Below are positions 37,683 to 46,033 of a stretch of DNA of 55,930 bases, piece after piece. Source of the stretch: Oscillospiraceae bacterium (GTDB lineage: Bacteria; Bacillota; Clostridia; Oscillospirales; Acutalibacteraceae); the NCBI GenBank assembly GCA_910574995.1, contig CAJTCS010000013.1, forward strand, positions 2,501 to 58,430, given 5' to 3'. Numbering within the stretch: position 1 is the stretch's first letter; the number at the start of each line of letters is the position of its first letter. The position numbers and the translations under genes were made by a program. The notes under the pieces were generated by a model. That model saw only the letters and a program-made list of their open reading frames with translations. It ran no database searches and was not told where the DNA came from.

Positions 37683-38258
37683 ATGACTTTTACAGAATGC
37701 GAACAAGAGGTGCAAAGGCACCTGACGGGAAAAAGGTTCTACCATTGCCAGTGCGTGGCGGCATGCTGCGCAGAGCTGGCCCGGCGGTATGGGGCCGACG
37801 TGGAGAAAGCCCGGCTGGCGGGTATCCTCCACGATATTATGAAAGACACGGCGGAAGAGGAGCAGTTGAAAATCATCGATAAGTTTGGTATAATGCTGTC
37901 AGAGGCAGAGCGCCGCAACCAAAAGCTGTGGCACGCGGTGTCTGGGGCGGCTTATGTGCGGCATGTGCTGGGCCTGCAGGACCGGGAGGTTTTAGACGCC
38001 ATTGCCTGCCACACGGGAGGCAAAAGCGGCATGACGCGGCTGGACAAGGTGCTTTTTGTGGCAGACTATATCTCGGCCGACCGGGATTACCCCGGCGTGG
38101 ATAAGCTGCGGGCGCTTTCCCACAGCAGCCTGGAGGAAGTGATGATAGAGGGCATCGCGTTTACCATACAAGAGCGCATGGAGCGGCGGTATACCTTAGA
38201 GCCCCGCTCTATCCAGGCCTATAACGAAGCCCTATGGGAATTAGAAAAAAGGAAGTGA
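37683..38258 (+). CDS. yqeK: HD-domain dinucleoside tetraphosphatase YqeK
   Basis: 191 residues. HD-type metal site: H in FYHCQCVAACC, the HD pair in AGILHDIMKDT, HAVSGAAYVRHVLG and VADYISADRDYPG. The YqeK group hydrolyses Ap4A symmetrically to ADP. AGGAGG lies before the ATG. The gene sits between nadD and rsfS as expected. Confidence 0.94.
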   Translation: MTFTECEQEVQRHLTGKRFYHCQCVAACCAELARRYGADVEKARLAGILHDIMKDTAEEEQLKIIDKFGIMLSEAERRNQKLWHAVSGAAYVRHVLGLQDREVLDAIACHTGGKSGMTRLDKVLFVADYISADRDYPGVDKLRALSHSSLEEVMIEGIAFTIQERMERRYTLEPRSIQAYNEALWELEKRK

Positions 38259-38263
38259 AGCCT

Positions 38264-38620
38264 ATGGAACCATTTGAGACTGCAAAACAGGCGGCACGGC
38301 TGCTGGACGAGAAAAAAGCCGAGCGCATCAACGTGATAAAGATAGACGACATCTCCAGCCTGGCCGATTACTTTGTCATCGCCACCGGCATCAGCAATAT
38401 CCACGTCCGGGCCTTGGCCGACCAGCTGGAGGAGCACCTGAAGGCCCAGGGCGCCGCCCCTGCCCGTATCGAGGGTTACCGCTCTAATTCTTGGATACTG
38501 TTGGACTACTCCAGCGTGGTGGTGCACATCTTCACCCAGGAGGGCCGGGATTTCTATGACCTGGACAGGCTGTGGGCCGACGGGGAAAAGGCAGACTGGC
38601 AGGGAGCGGGCCATGTATAA
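38264..38620 (+). CDS. rsfS: Ribosomal silencing factor RsfS
   Basis: 118 residues. SLADYFVIATGISNIHVRAL, the GYRSNSWILLDYSSVVVHIF block and FYDLDRLWAD identify the RsfS/YbeB family, which binds ribosomal protein L14 (uL14) and blocks subunit joining in starvation. ATG 38264 is used with GGAAGTGA upstream; an earlier in-frame ATG (38234) would overlap yqeK by 25 bases. Confidence 0.95.
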   Translation: MEPFETAKQAARLLDEKKAERINVIKIDDISSLADYFVIATGISNIHVRALADQLEEHLKAQGAAPARIEGYRSNSWILLDYSSVVVHIFTQEGRDFYDLDRLWADGEKADWQGAGHV

Positions 38621-38894
38621 GCTGCTGGGCGGGGACGGAAAGCCATATGGATCGGAAATCCCAGGGGCCTTTGGCGGGAACAGCAAGCTGAAAATTTACG
38701 GCAGGCTCGACTGTCCCAGCGCCTTGTCCGCCATCCGGCGGTTCCCGGGCAGCTATGAGAGGTCCCGCGTATTTTTTGCGGACGAGAAAACGGCGCTGGC
38801 GGCGGGATATCGCCCGTGCGGGAACTGCCTGCGGGAGAAGTACCGGGAATATATGGAAAGCCCCGAGCGATACCGGGCAAAATTTGGCCTGTAA
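38613..38894 (+). CDS. Ada-type zinc-binding domain protein
   Basis: 93 residues overlapping rsfS by eight bases. The layout (GNSKLKIYGRLDCPSALSAI, then RVFFADEKTALAAGYRPCGN, then C) is that of the N-terminal metal-binding domain of Ada (YHxxxCxxxx...AxxAGYRPCxxC), with one cysteine in the first half and CGNC in the second. In Ada a cysteine of this Cys4 zinc site takes methyl groups from phosphotriesters, but here the domain stands alone and three clear cysteines are seen. It could be a nucleic-acid-binding zinc protein without repair activity. Confidence 0.72.
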   Translation: MYKLLGGDGKPYGSEIPGAFGGNSKLKIYGRLDCPSALSAIRRFPGSYERSRVFFADEKTALAAGYRPCGNCLREKYREYMESPERYRAKFGL

Positions 38895-38928
38895 TGCGGA
38901 AAGCTAGAAGCTGAAAGGATGATAGAAG

Positions 38929-41340
38929 ATGAAATATGACCACAAAGCCGTTGAGCCCAAATGGCAGGGGAAATGGGAGGAAGCGGGGGTTTTCCACGCG
39001 GAGGACGAGCACAGCGAAAAGCCCAAATATTTTGCCCTTATCGAGTTCCCCTACCCCTCTGGCCAGGGGCTGCATGTGGGCCATCCCCGGCCCTACACCG
39101 CCCTGGACGTGGTGGCACGCAAGCGCCGCATGCAGGGCTATAACGTGCTGTACCCCATCGGCTGGGACGCTTTCGGCCTGCCCGCTGAAAACTACGCCAT
39201 CAAGAACCATGTCCACCCAGAGGGCATCACCCGGGACAACATCGCCCGCTTTACCAAGCAGATCAAGTCCCTGGGCATTTCCTTCGACTGGAGCCGGGAG
39301 GTCACCACCATCGACCCGGATTACTACAAATGGACCCAGTGGATCTTTTTGCAGCTGTACAAGGCGGGCCTGGCCTATAAAAAGGAAATGAACGTGAACT
39401 GGTGCACCAGCTGCAAGTGCGTGCTGGCCAACGAAGAGGTGGTCAACGGCGTGTGCGAACGTTGCGGCAGCGAGGTGGTACACAAGGTGAAGAGCCAGTG
39501 GATGCTGAAGATTACCGCGTATGCCCAGCGGCTTATCGACGACCTGGACCTGGTGGATTACCCCGACCGGGTGAAAGCCCAGCAGAAGAACTGGATAGGC
39601 CGTTCCACCGGCGCGGAGGTGGACTTTGCCACGTCCGCCGGGGATAAGCTGACCGTTTACACCACCCGGCCCGACACCCTGTACGGCGCCACCTATATGG
39701 TCATCTCCCCAGAACACCCCTATATCGAGAAGTGGGTGGACAAGCTTCAGAATTTGGAGGCTGTGCGGGAATACCAGGCCCAGGCGGCGAAGAAGTCCGA
39801 CTTCGAGCGCACAGAGATGCAGAAGGACAAGACCGGCGTAAAGCTTTGCGGCGTAACGGCCACAAACCCTGTCACGGGCAAGGAAATCCCCATCTTTATT
39901 TCGGACTATGTATTGGTCAGCTACGGCACCGGGGCCATCATGGCGGTGCCAGCCCACGACGACCGGGACTGGGACTTTGCCAAAAAATTTGGCCTGCCCA
40001 TCGTCGAGGTGGTAAAGGGCGGGGACGTGCAAGAGGCGCCTTTTACCGACTGCGCCACCGGCATTATGGTCAATTCCGATATCCTGAACGGCCTTACCGT
40101 GGACGAGGCCAAAAAGAAGATTACCTGTTTCTTAGAGGAAAAGGGCATTGGCCACGCTAAAATAAACTATAAGCTGCGGGACTGGGTCTTCTCCCGCCAG
40201 CGGTATTGGGGCGAACCTATCCCCATGGTATACTGCGAGAAGTGCGGCTGGCAGCCCATCGACGAGAGCGAGCTGCCCCTGCGCCTGCCCCAGGTGGAAA
40301 GCTATGAGCCTACGGACAACGGGGAATCCCCCCTGGCCCACATGGCCGATTGGGTGAACACCACCTGCCCCCACTGCGGTGGCCCCGCCCAGCGGGAGAC
40401 GGACACCATGCCCCAGTGGGCGGGGTCCTCTTGGTATTTCCTGCGGTATATGGACCCCCACAACGGCAAAGCCTTGGCCAGCAAGGAAGCCCTGGACTAT
40501 TGGTCCCCCATCGACTGGTACAACGGCGGCATGGAGCACACCACCCTGCACCTGCTGTACAGCCGGTTCTGGCACAAATTCCTTTACGACCAGGGGATCG
40601 TGCCCACGCCAGAGCCCTATCAGAAGCGCACCAGCCACGGGATGATCTTGGGCGAAGACAACCAGAAGATGAGCAAATCCCGTGGGAACGTGGTGAACCC
40701 GGACGACATTGTGGACGAGTATGGCGCGGACACCATGCGCCTGTACGAGATGTTCATCGGCGACTTTGAAAAGGCCGCCCCCTGGAGCAGCGCGGGCATC
40801 AAGGGCTGCCGCCGCCTGGTAGACCGTTATTGGAACCTGCAAACCATCCTTTGCGGCGGGCAGGGCATCCGGCCCGCCTTGGAAGGCCCTTTCCACCGCG
40901 CTATCAAGAAAGTGGGGGAGGACACAGAGGCGCTGAAGTTCAACACCGCCATTGCCGCCCTGATGGCCCTGATGAACGATATTACGGCCCAAGGGGACAT
41001 TACAAAAGACGAGCTGCGCATCTTCACCATTTTGCTCAACCCCTTCGCCCCCCATGTCACAGAGGAGGTTTGGGAGGCCTGCGGCCTGGGCGCAGGCCTG
41101 GTAGCCCGGCAGGCTTGGCCCCAGTATGATGAAGCCAAATGCAAAGAGGATACCATTGAGATCGTGGTGCAGATCAAGGGTAAGGTGCGCGCCCGGCTGA
41201 CCGTCCCCGCAGCCATCTCCAAAGAGGATGCCCTGGCCCAGGCCAAAGCCGACCCCAAGGTGGCCGCCGAGATAGCCGGCAAAGACCTGGTAAAGGAGAT
41301 TTACGTCCCCGGCAAGCTGGTCAACCTGGTTACAAAATAA
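38929..41340 (+). CDS. leuS: Leucyl-tRNA synthetase
   Basis: 803 residues, class I. HIGH-type HVGH in [17 protein letters not shown]. An editing domain lies in the middle ([37 protein letters not shown]). Zinc-like cysteines are present in [16 protein letters not shown] in [33 protein letters not shown] precedes the ATG. There is no T-box leader because the previous gene ends only 34 bases upstream. A palindromic terminator region follows. Confidence 0.98.
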   Translation: MKYDHKAVEPKWQGKWEEAGVFHAEDEHSEKPKYFALIEFPYPSGQGLHVGHPRPYTALDVVARKRRMQGYNVLYPIGWDAFGLPAENYAIKNHVHPEGITRDNIARFTKQIKSLGISFDWSREVTTIDPDYYKWTQWIFLQLYKAGLAYKKEMNVNWCTSCKCVLANEEVVNGVCERCGSEVVHKVKSQWMLKITAYAQRLIDDLDLVDYPDRVKAQQKNWIGRSTGAEVDFATSAGDKLTVYTTRPDTLYGATYMVISPEHPYIEKWVDKLQNLEAVREYQAQAAKKSDFERTEMQKDKTGVKLCGVTATNPVTGKEIPIFISDYVLVSYGTGAIMAVPAHDDRDWDFAKKFGLPIVEVVKGGDVQEAPFTDCATGIMVNSDILNGLTVDEAKKKITCFLEEKGIGHAKINYKLRDWVFSRQRYWGEPIPMVYCEKCGWQPIDESELPLRLPQVESYEPTDNGESPLAHMADWVNTTCPHCGGPAQRETDTMPQWAGSSWYFLRYMDPHNGKALASKEALDYWSPIDWYNGGMEHTTLHLLYSRFWHKFLYDQGIVPTPEPYQKRTSHGMILGEDNQKMSKSRGNVVNPDDIVDEYGADTMRLYEMFIGDFEKAAPWSSAGIKGCRRLVDRYWNLQTILCGGQGIRPALEGPFHRAIKKVGEDTEALKFNTAIAALMALMNDITAQGDITKDELRIFTILLNPFAPHVTEEVWEACGLGAGLVARQAWPQYDEAKCKEDTIEIVVQIKGKVRARLTVPAAISKEDALAQAKADPKVAAEIAGKDLVKEIYVPGKLVNLVTK

Positions 41341-41363
41341 TTGGGGTTCCACCCCAAACCCTG

Positions 41364-41395
41364 CAAGGGAAACTTCTTGCAAGAAGTTTCCCTTG
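41364..41395 (+). terminator. Perfect 32-bp palindrome after leuS
   Basis: CAAGGGAAACTTCTTG followed at once by its reverse complement, then a T-rich stretch with CTTTTT near 41407. A second small hairpin, TTGGGGT-TCC-ACCCCAA, lies at 41341-41357. Probably the leuS terminator. Confidence 0.6.
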
Positions 41396-41528
41396 ACCTT
41401 TCCAGAACTTTTTCCCGCACCCACCCGGGCAAAAGCGGCGGCCTTTTGTGCCCGGTAGCGGACGGATATCGGGGAGGCAAACCCAGCCGCATCCATCCGT
41501 CCCGTTGGTTTTGACCTGCGGTCAAAAC

Positions 41529-41590
41529 GGAAAGCAACAAGGGAGCCCCTCGGAAAGTTCACTTTCCGAGGGGCTCCCTTGTTGCTTTCC
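41529..41590. repeat. Perfect 29-bp inverted repeat with 4-base loop
   Basis: Arms 41529-41557 and 41562-41590 are exact reverse complements, loop TTCA. The arm starts GGAAAGCAACAAGGGAGCCC. No ORF and no T-run are associated. It lies in the 362-base leuS-copA gap, of which 41396-41528 otherwise shows nothing recognisable. Confidence 0.9.
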
Positions 41591-41644
41591 AGCCCGCGCA
41601 CGCGGGCCAGCGGGACTGCCTATGGCGGCACCCCGAGGTGAGGT

Positions 41645-41702
41645 CCAGGGGGCTGTGTCCCCTGGTGGGTTCTTAGGGCGAAGCCCTAAGCCGCCGGAGG
41701 CC
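41645..41702. repeat. Stem-loop cluster with recurring 16-base end
   Basis: CCAGGGG / CCCCTGG (41645-41665) and CTTAGGGC-GAA-GCCCTAAG (41672-41690), then TAAGCCGCCGGAGGCC at 41687-41702, which also occurs at 35499-35514. It sits directly after the copA stop on the minus strand, so it may also serve as terminator region. The form resembles dispersed intergenic repeats of Clostridia. Confidence 0.7.
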
Positions 41703-41918
41703 CTAAGCGGGCTGGCAGCCGGTGGGCTCGTAGCCGGCTTCCTTTACAGCGGCCAAGAGGATATCGTCAGCCACGTCGGCGGAGAGCTCTACTGTGGCGG
41801 TTTTGGCCTCCAGGTCCACCGTGGCGTTAGCCACCCCGGCCACCCCGGCCAGGGCTTTCTGTACATGGGCCTGGCAATGGGCGCACATCATGCCTTCTAC
41901 AGTCAATATTTTTTTCAT
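41703..41918 (-). CDS. copZ: Possible independent CopZ from internal start in copA
   Basis: Within copA an ATG at 41918 has GGGAG eight bases upstream and opens a 71-residue frame, identical to the C-terminal domain of the fusion, with the full CopZ length and GMMCAHC metal site. It could be a second product made by internal initiation. This overlaps the copA entry by design. Evidence is the ribosome site and the natural protein boundary only. Confidence 0.45.
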   Translation of the reverse strand: MKKILTVEGMMCAHCQAHVQKALAGVAGVANATVDLEAKTATVELSADVADDILLAAVKEAGYEPTGCQPA

Positions 41919-44354
41919 GTTGTTTTCTCCCTTCACGTTTTCCGTTTGTGTCGGTCCGTTTTCGATAGCCTTGGCAGGCCGCGCTGCAGGCGCCTGCGCG
42001 TTTTCGGGCTGGGGCTGTGCAGGGGCTTCGAGATTCCGGCCCTTGTCCTGGAAGAACCGCAGCCGCAGGGCGTTGGCCACCACGCACACCGAGCTTAGGC
42101 TCATGGCGGCGGACCCCAGCATGGGGCTTAGCTTCAGGGCGAACAGCGGCCACAGGGCCCCGGCGGCCACGGGGATACCCAGCACGTTATAGAAAAACGC
42201 CCAAAACAGGTTCATGCGGATGTTGCGTATGACCGATTTGCTCAGTTCGATGGCCGTGCAAACGTCCTGTAAAGAGCTTTTCATCAGCACCACGTCCGCC
42301 GAGTCGATGGCAATGTCCGTCCCCGCCCCGATGGCAATACCGATGTCTGCCCGCGCGAGGGCCGGCGCGTCGTTCACGCCGTCTCCCACCATGGCAACCC
42401 GGCGGTTTTGCCCCTGCAGATTCCGGATGGCCGCTTCCTTTTCACCGGGCAGCACGTCCGCCACCGCCTCTTCGATGCCTGCCTGTTGGCGGATGGCCTC
42501 GGCGGTGGCCTTGTTGTCCCCTGTCAGCATGACCACTTTCAGGCCCATTTGATGGAAACGTTTGACCGCCGCCAGGCTGGATTCCCGCAGGGTGTCCGCC
42601 ACCGCGATGATGCCCAACAGCTGCCGCCCTGCCACGAAGAAGAGGGGGGTCTTTCCCTGTTTGGCCAGCTTCCCCCCCTGGGATTCGGCCTCGTGATAGG
42701 CGGGCGTGCTTTCTAGGCCGTTGTCCTTTAAAAAGGCCAGGTTGCCTGCCAGGCATAGGGCCCCGCCTACCGTGGCCTGTACGCCGCGGCCAGCCGTGGC
42801 GGTAAAGCCTTCCGCCGCCAGGGGCTCTATACCCTTGGACTTGGCGCACTCTATCACGGCCTGGGCCAGGGGGTGCTCGCTGCCCGCTTCCAGCCCGGCG
42901 GCCAGGGCCAGCAGGTCGTCCTCCGTATAGGGCCCGCCCTGCAGCAAGATGTCCGTCACCACTGGCTGGCCACTGGTCAGGGTGCCGGTTTTGTCCAGCA
43001 CCACGGTGTCAATACGGTGGAGGTTTTCCAGGCTTTCCGCCGATTTGACCAAAATGCCGTATTCAGCCGCCTTGCCAGTGCCCACCATGATGGCCACTGG
43101 TGTGGCAAGGCCCAAAGCGCAGGGGCAGGAAATCACCAGCACAGCAATACCACAGGACAGGGCAAACTCAAAGGTCTGGCCTGCCAGCAGCCACACAATG
43201 GCTGTCCCCAGGGCGACGGCCATGACTACCGGCACAAACACGCCGCTGATCTTGTCTGCCAGCCGGGCGATAGGGGCCTTCGTACTGCCCGCCTCGTCCA
43301 CCAGGCGGATGATCTGGGCCAGGGTGGTGTCGTCCCCTACCTTGGAGGCCGTGAAACGGAAACTGCCGTTTTTGTTGATGGTAGCCGTCAGCACTGGGTC
43401 GCCAGACCCCCGCTCTACGGGGATGCTTTCCCCCGTTATAGCAGATTGGTCCACATACCCGCGGCCCTCCACCACCGTGCCGTCCACAGGTATGCTTTCC
43501 CCCGGCCGGATGACCACCGTGTCCCCGGGCTGTACTTGGGCGGCGGGGATGGTGGCCTCCGCGCCGTCCCGTATTACCGTAGCGGTCTTGGGGGCCAGGT
43601 CCAACAGCTTATCCAGGGCGCCGCTGGTTTTGGCTTTCGAGCGGCTTTCCAGGTATTTGCCCACGGTCACCAGCGTGACAATCATGGCGCTGGACTCGAA
43701 ATACAGGTCGTGGGCATACTGGTGTACCAGGGCCATGTCGTTATGGCCGAAGCCCCAGGCCATGCGGTACAGGGCGAATATGCCATATACCAAAGAGGCC
43801 CCCGACCCCACCGCCACCAGGGAGTCCATGTTGGGGCTGCGTTTCCACAGGGCTTTCAGGCCGGCGGTGTAGAATTTCCGGTTCAAAAGCAAAATGGGGA
43901 TGGTAATGAGCAGCTGGGTCAGGGCGGAAAGGAGGGCGTTTTCCATACCGGTAAAAAAACCGGGCACAGGCAGGCCCATCATGGCCCCCATGGCCACATA
44001 CATCAGGGGGATAAGCAAAATAATGGAGGCAATAAGCCTGTTTTTCATAGATTCCTGTTCGTTTTCGGCCAGCTCTTGCCGTTTCTGCCATTGGCTGCGG
44101 AAATCCCGGCTGGGGGCCCCGTTGGCAACGGAGGCGGCGGGCTGGGCGGGCTCGGCCCCATAGCCGATCTCCCGAACCGCCGCGCAGATGGCAGTTTCAT
44201 CTACGGCCCCCTGGTCGTAGGTAACGGTCATCTGGTTGGCCAGCAGGCTTACGTCAACGTCCTGCACGCCGGGCACCTTCCGCACCCGGCGGGTGACGTT
44301 GGCTTGGCAGGCGGCGCAGGTCATGCCGGTCACAGCAAATTTTTCAGTAGTCAT
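41703..44354 (-). CDS. copA: Copper-exporting P1B-ATPase with C-terminal CopZ domain
   Basis: About 883 residues. N-terminal metal-binding domain with GMTCAACQANV, membrane helices, the TGES actuator (AITGESIPVERG), the transmembrane CPC in VISCPCALGLATPVAIM, DKTGTLTSGQP, SEHPLAQAV and GDGVNDAPALARAD. After the last helices a Pro/Ala/Gln linker leads in frame to a second complete metal-binding domain (MKKILTVEGMMCAHCQAHVQ), equal to a whole CopZ chaperone. ATG 44354 is used; GGGAG lies 13 bases upstream. ATG 44384 is in frame but has no ribosome site. It pumps Cu(I) out. Controlled with csoR. Confidence 0.94.
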   Translation of the reverse strand: MTTEKFAVTGMTCAACQANVTRRVRKVPGVQDVDVSLLANQMTVTYDQGAVDETAICAAVREIGYGAEPAQPAASVANGAPSRDFRSQWQKRQELAENEQESMKNRLIASIILLIPLMYVAMGAMMGLPVPGFFTGMENALLSALTQLLITIPILLLNRKFYTAGLKALWKRSPNMDSLVAVGSGASLVYGIFALYRMAWGFGHNDMALVHQYAHDLYFESSAMIVTLVTVGKYLESRSKAKTSGALDKLLDLAPKTATVIRDGAEATIPAAQVQPGDTVVIRPGESIPVDGTVVEGRGYVDQSAITGESIPVERGSGDPVLTATINKNGSFRFTASKVGDDTTLAQIIRLVDEAGSTKAPIARLADKISGVFVPVVMAVALGTAIVWLLAGQTFEFALSCGIAVLVISCPCALGLATPVAIMVGTGKAAEYGILVKSAESLENLHRIDTVVLDKTGTLTSGQPVVTDILLQGGPYTEDDLLALAAGLEAGSEHPLAQAVIECAKSKGIEPLAAEGFTATAGRGVQATVGGALCLAGNLAFLKDNGLESTPAYHEAESQGGKLAKQGKTPLFFVAGRQLLGIIAVADTLRESSLAAVKRFHQMGLKVVMLTGDNKATAEAIRQQAGIEEAVADVLPGEKEAAIRNLQGQNRRVAMVGDGVNDAPALARADIGIAIGAGTDIAIDSADVVLMKSSLQDVCTAIELSKSVIRNIRMNLFWAFFYNVLGIPVAAGALWPLFALKLSPMLGSAAMSLSSVCVVANALRLRFFQDKGRNLEAPAQPQPENAQAPAARPAKAIENGPTQTENVKGENNMKKILTVEGMMCAHCQAHVQKALAGVAGVANATVDLEAKTATVELSADVADDILLAAVKEAGYEPTGCQPA

Positions 44355-44536
44355 CGTCCATACCACACTCCCTCTTTCAAGCATTGTGCCGGTTTATAGT
44401 GAACGCGGCTTACAAGGGCCCCCTTCCCGTGAAGCGGCGGCGCAACCGCTGGTTTGAAAATGGGTATGCCCAGCTCTTCAAGTGCGTTTACTGTATTCCA
44501 GGCAGGCGGCTGTCCCGCAAGGCGGGGGGATTGCAA
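44351..44536 (-). CDS. Doubtful 61-residue ORF between csoR and copA
   Basis: This frame opens with TTG four bases after the csoR stop and its TGA overlaps the copA ATG as ATGA, filling the gap exactly. The product has no recognised family; the middle reads WNTVNALEELGIPIFKPAVA. No Shine-Dalgarno site is visible before the TTG, so it may be chance. Confidence 0.22.
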   Translation of the reverse strand: MQSPRLAGQPPAWNTVNALEELGIPIFKPAVAPPLHGKGALVSRVHYKPAQCLKEGVWYGR

Positions 44537-44540
44537 ACGG

Positions 44541-44846
44541 TTATTTCAATTTTTTTATCAACTCCAGGGTCTCCTCCATTACGTTTTCGTCGCCTGCCCG
44601 CACCTGTTCGGCCACGCAGGTCTCCAGGTGTTCATGCAGCACCAGGTACCCGAAGCTTTGCAAGGCGCTTTCAACAGCGGCCACCTGGGTGAGGACGTCC
44701 CCACAATACCGGTTTTCTTCCAGCATCTTGGCAATCCCCTTCAGCTGGCCCGCCATGCGGTTCAGGCGGTTTTGCAGCAGGCGCAGCGCATCCGGGCTGC
44801 GGGGGGTGGCCTTGTAGCGGCAGCAGCTTTTTTGCCCTTCCTCCAT
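44541..44846 (-). CDS. csoR: CsoR-family copper-sensing repressor
   Basis: 101 residues, all-helical. The Cu(I) ligand set of CsoR is present at Cys48 (RYCGDVLTQ), His73 (LHEHLETC) and Cys77, with RLNRMAGQLKGIAKMLEENR as the DNA-facing helix. An extra Cys-Cys pair lies at residues 8-9. It is first gene of the minus-strand operon with copA. Its own promoter (44909-44937) contains a CsoR-type operator, so it should autorepress and release on copper. The longer related families (RcnR, FrmR) have other ligand patterns. Confidence 0.93.
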   Translation of the reverse strand: MEEGQKSCCRYKATPRSPDALRLLQNRLNRMAGQLKGIAKMLEENRYCGDVLTQVAAVESALQSFGYLVLHEHLETCVAEQVRAGDENVMEETLELIKKLK

Positions 44847-44908
44847 CGTATCGGCCCCTTTCCATACAAGATCCCAGTATACCCGGGGCGGGTATCTAGT
44901 ATGCCTTT

Positions 44909-44937
44909 ATTATATACCCCTATAGGGTATATTGCAA
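44909..44937 (-). promoter_or_regulatory. csoR-copA promoter with CsoR operator in the spacer
   Basis: Minus strand: TTGCAA (44932-44937), 17-base spacer, TATAAT (44909-44914). The dyad ATATACCCCTATAGGGTATA (44912-44931) occupies the spacer and matches the G-tract/TA-rich CsoR operator type, so bound repressor would block polymerase. Confidence 0.88.
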
Positions 44938-44986
44938 GGGGGTGTTGCAAATTTTTTTTGGAGACGCCCTTTCCCCCGGGCCTGTC

Positions 44987-45014
44987 ACAGAAAAGCCGGG
45001 CCTGCCATAGTATA
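44987..45014 (+). promoter_or_regulatory. Sigma-K-like promoter of dpaA
   Basis: AC (44987-44988), 17 bases, then CATAGTATA (45006-45014), matching AC-N16/17-CATAnnnTA used by mother-cell sigma-K. It lies 47 bases before the dpaA ATG, the location expected for dipicolinate synthase genes. Confidence 0.65.
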
Positions 45015-45060
45015 GGGATGTCAGGCGTAGGCGAGTTTATACCGAAAGGTTTGACAGTTT

Positions 45061-45915
45061 ATGAAAGGGAACAAGACCATTGGGGTACTGGGGGGCGACC
45101 GGAGGCAGGCATACCTGGCCCGGGCCCTGGCGGAGGAGGGCTGGCCAGTGCTGGCCAGCCGCATGGAGGGTTGCCCGGAAGCCCAGGGGCTGGAACAGGC
45201 GGAGCCAGAGGAGTTATGCGGGCGGTGCGGCGCGGTTGTGCTGCCCTTGCCGGCCACGCGGGACGGCAAGGTTTTGTTCGCGCCCTTTGCCAAAGAGCCC
45301 GTTGCCCTTACAGAGGGCTTTGCGGCGCTTTTTAAAGGGAAGCGGGTGTTGGGCGGGATGCTGGGGCCGCTGCTGGCTACCTCCCCTTTGTGGGGACAGG
45401 CGGACTGCCAGGACTATTATGAACGGGAAGAGCTGCTGGTTGGCAATGCGGTCTTGACGGCGGAAGGGGCCGTGGGGGCCGCCGTTGAAAGTTGGGAAGG
45501 CGCCATAAACGGCAGCCGGTGCTTGGTGACAGGTTTTGGCCGCATTGGCAAGGCCCTGTGCCTGGCGCTGCGGGGCCTGGGCGCCCGGGTAGACTGCTGT
45601 GCCCGGAAGCCCAAGGACCGGACGGCTATCCGGGCCCTGGGCTGCGGGGCCCCCTGTTATGAGGAGATTGGCGGGGGGTATGACCTGATTTTCAACACGG
45701 TGCCGGCCCAGGTGCTGGGCCGGCGGGAGCTGGAGCGGCAGCAACCGGGCGCGCTGCTGTTCGAGCTGGCCTCCTCGCCGGGGGGCATAGACCTGGAAGC
45801 GGCCGAAAAGCTGGGGCTGCGGGTGCTGCCCCAGCCAGGCCTGCCCGGCCGGAAATCCCCCAAAGCGGCCGGGGAGCTTATCAAGGAGGCCGTGTGCAAT
45901 ATGATGGCTTATTGA
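45061..45915 (+). CDS. dpaA: Dipicolinate synthase subunit A
   Basis: 284 residues (SpoVFA). The N-terminal part reads KTIGVLGGDRRQAYLARALA. The central NAD(P)-binding Rossmann motif is CLVTGFGRIGKALCLALRGL, and DLIFNTVPAQVLGRRELE follows. With subunit B it oxidises dihydrodipicolinate to dipicolinic acid, which is packed with calcium into the spore core. AAAGG lies 11 bases before the ATG. The gene is divergent from csoR and preceded by a sigma-K-like promoter, so it should be expressed in the mother cell. Confidence 0.93.
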   Translation: MKGNKTIGVLGGDRRQAYLARALAEEGWPVLASRMEGCPEAQGLEQAEPEELCGRCGAVVLPLPATRDGKVLFAPFAKEPVALTEGFAALFKGKRVLGGMLGPLLATSPLWGQADCQDYYEREELLVGNAVLTAEGAVGAAVESWEGAINGSRCLVTGFGRIGKALCLALRGLGARVDCCARKPKDRTAIRALGCGAPCYEEIGGGYDLIFNTVPAQVLGRRELERQQPGALLFELASSPGGIDLEAAEKLGLRVLPQPGLPGRKSPKAAGELIKEAVCNMMAY

Positions 45916-46033
45916 CGGTCCCGCCCGTAGCGGCAGGCGGGATGTGTCCAGGGGACCCCGCGTAATTTGAGACGCATGCAGGCGCCGGTAATGGCGGCTG
46001 TCTGCATTTTGGAAAGGAAGCTGGTAAGAGGAT

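Noticed and set aside
41364-41702. Palindromes in the leuS-copA gap as a CRISPR array or attachment site
   Set aside because: No regularly spaced direct repeats, no cas genes, no integrase and no tRNA target nearby.
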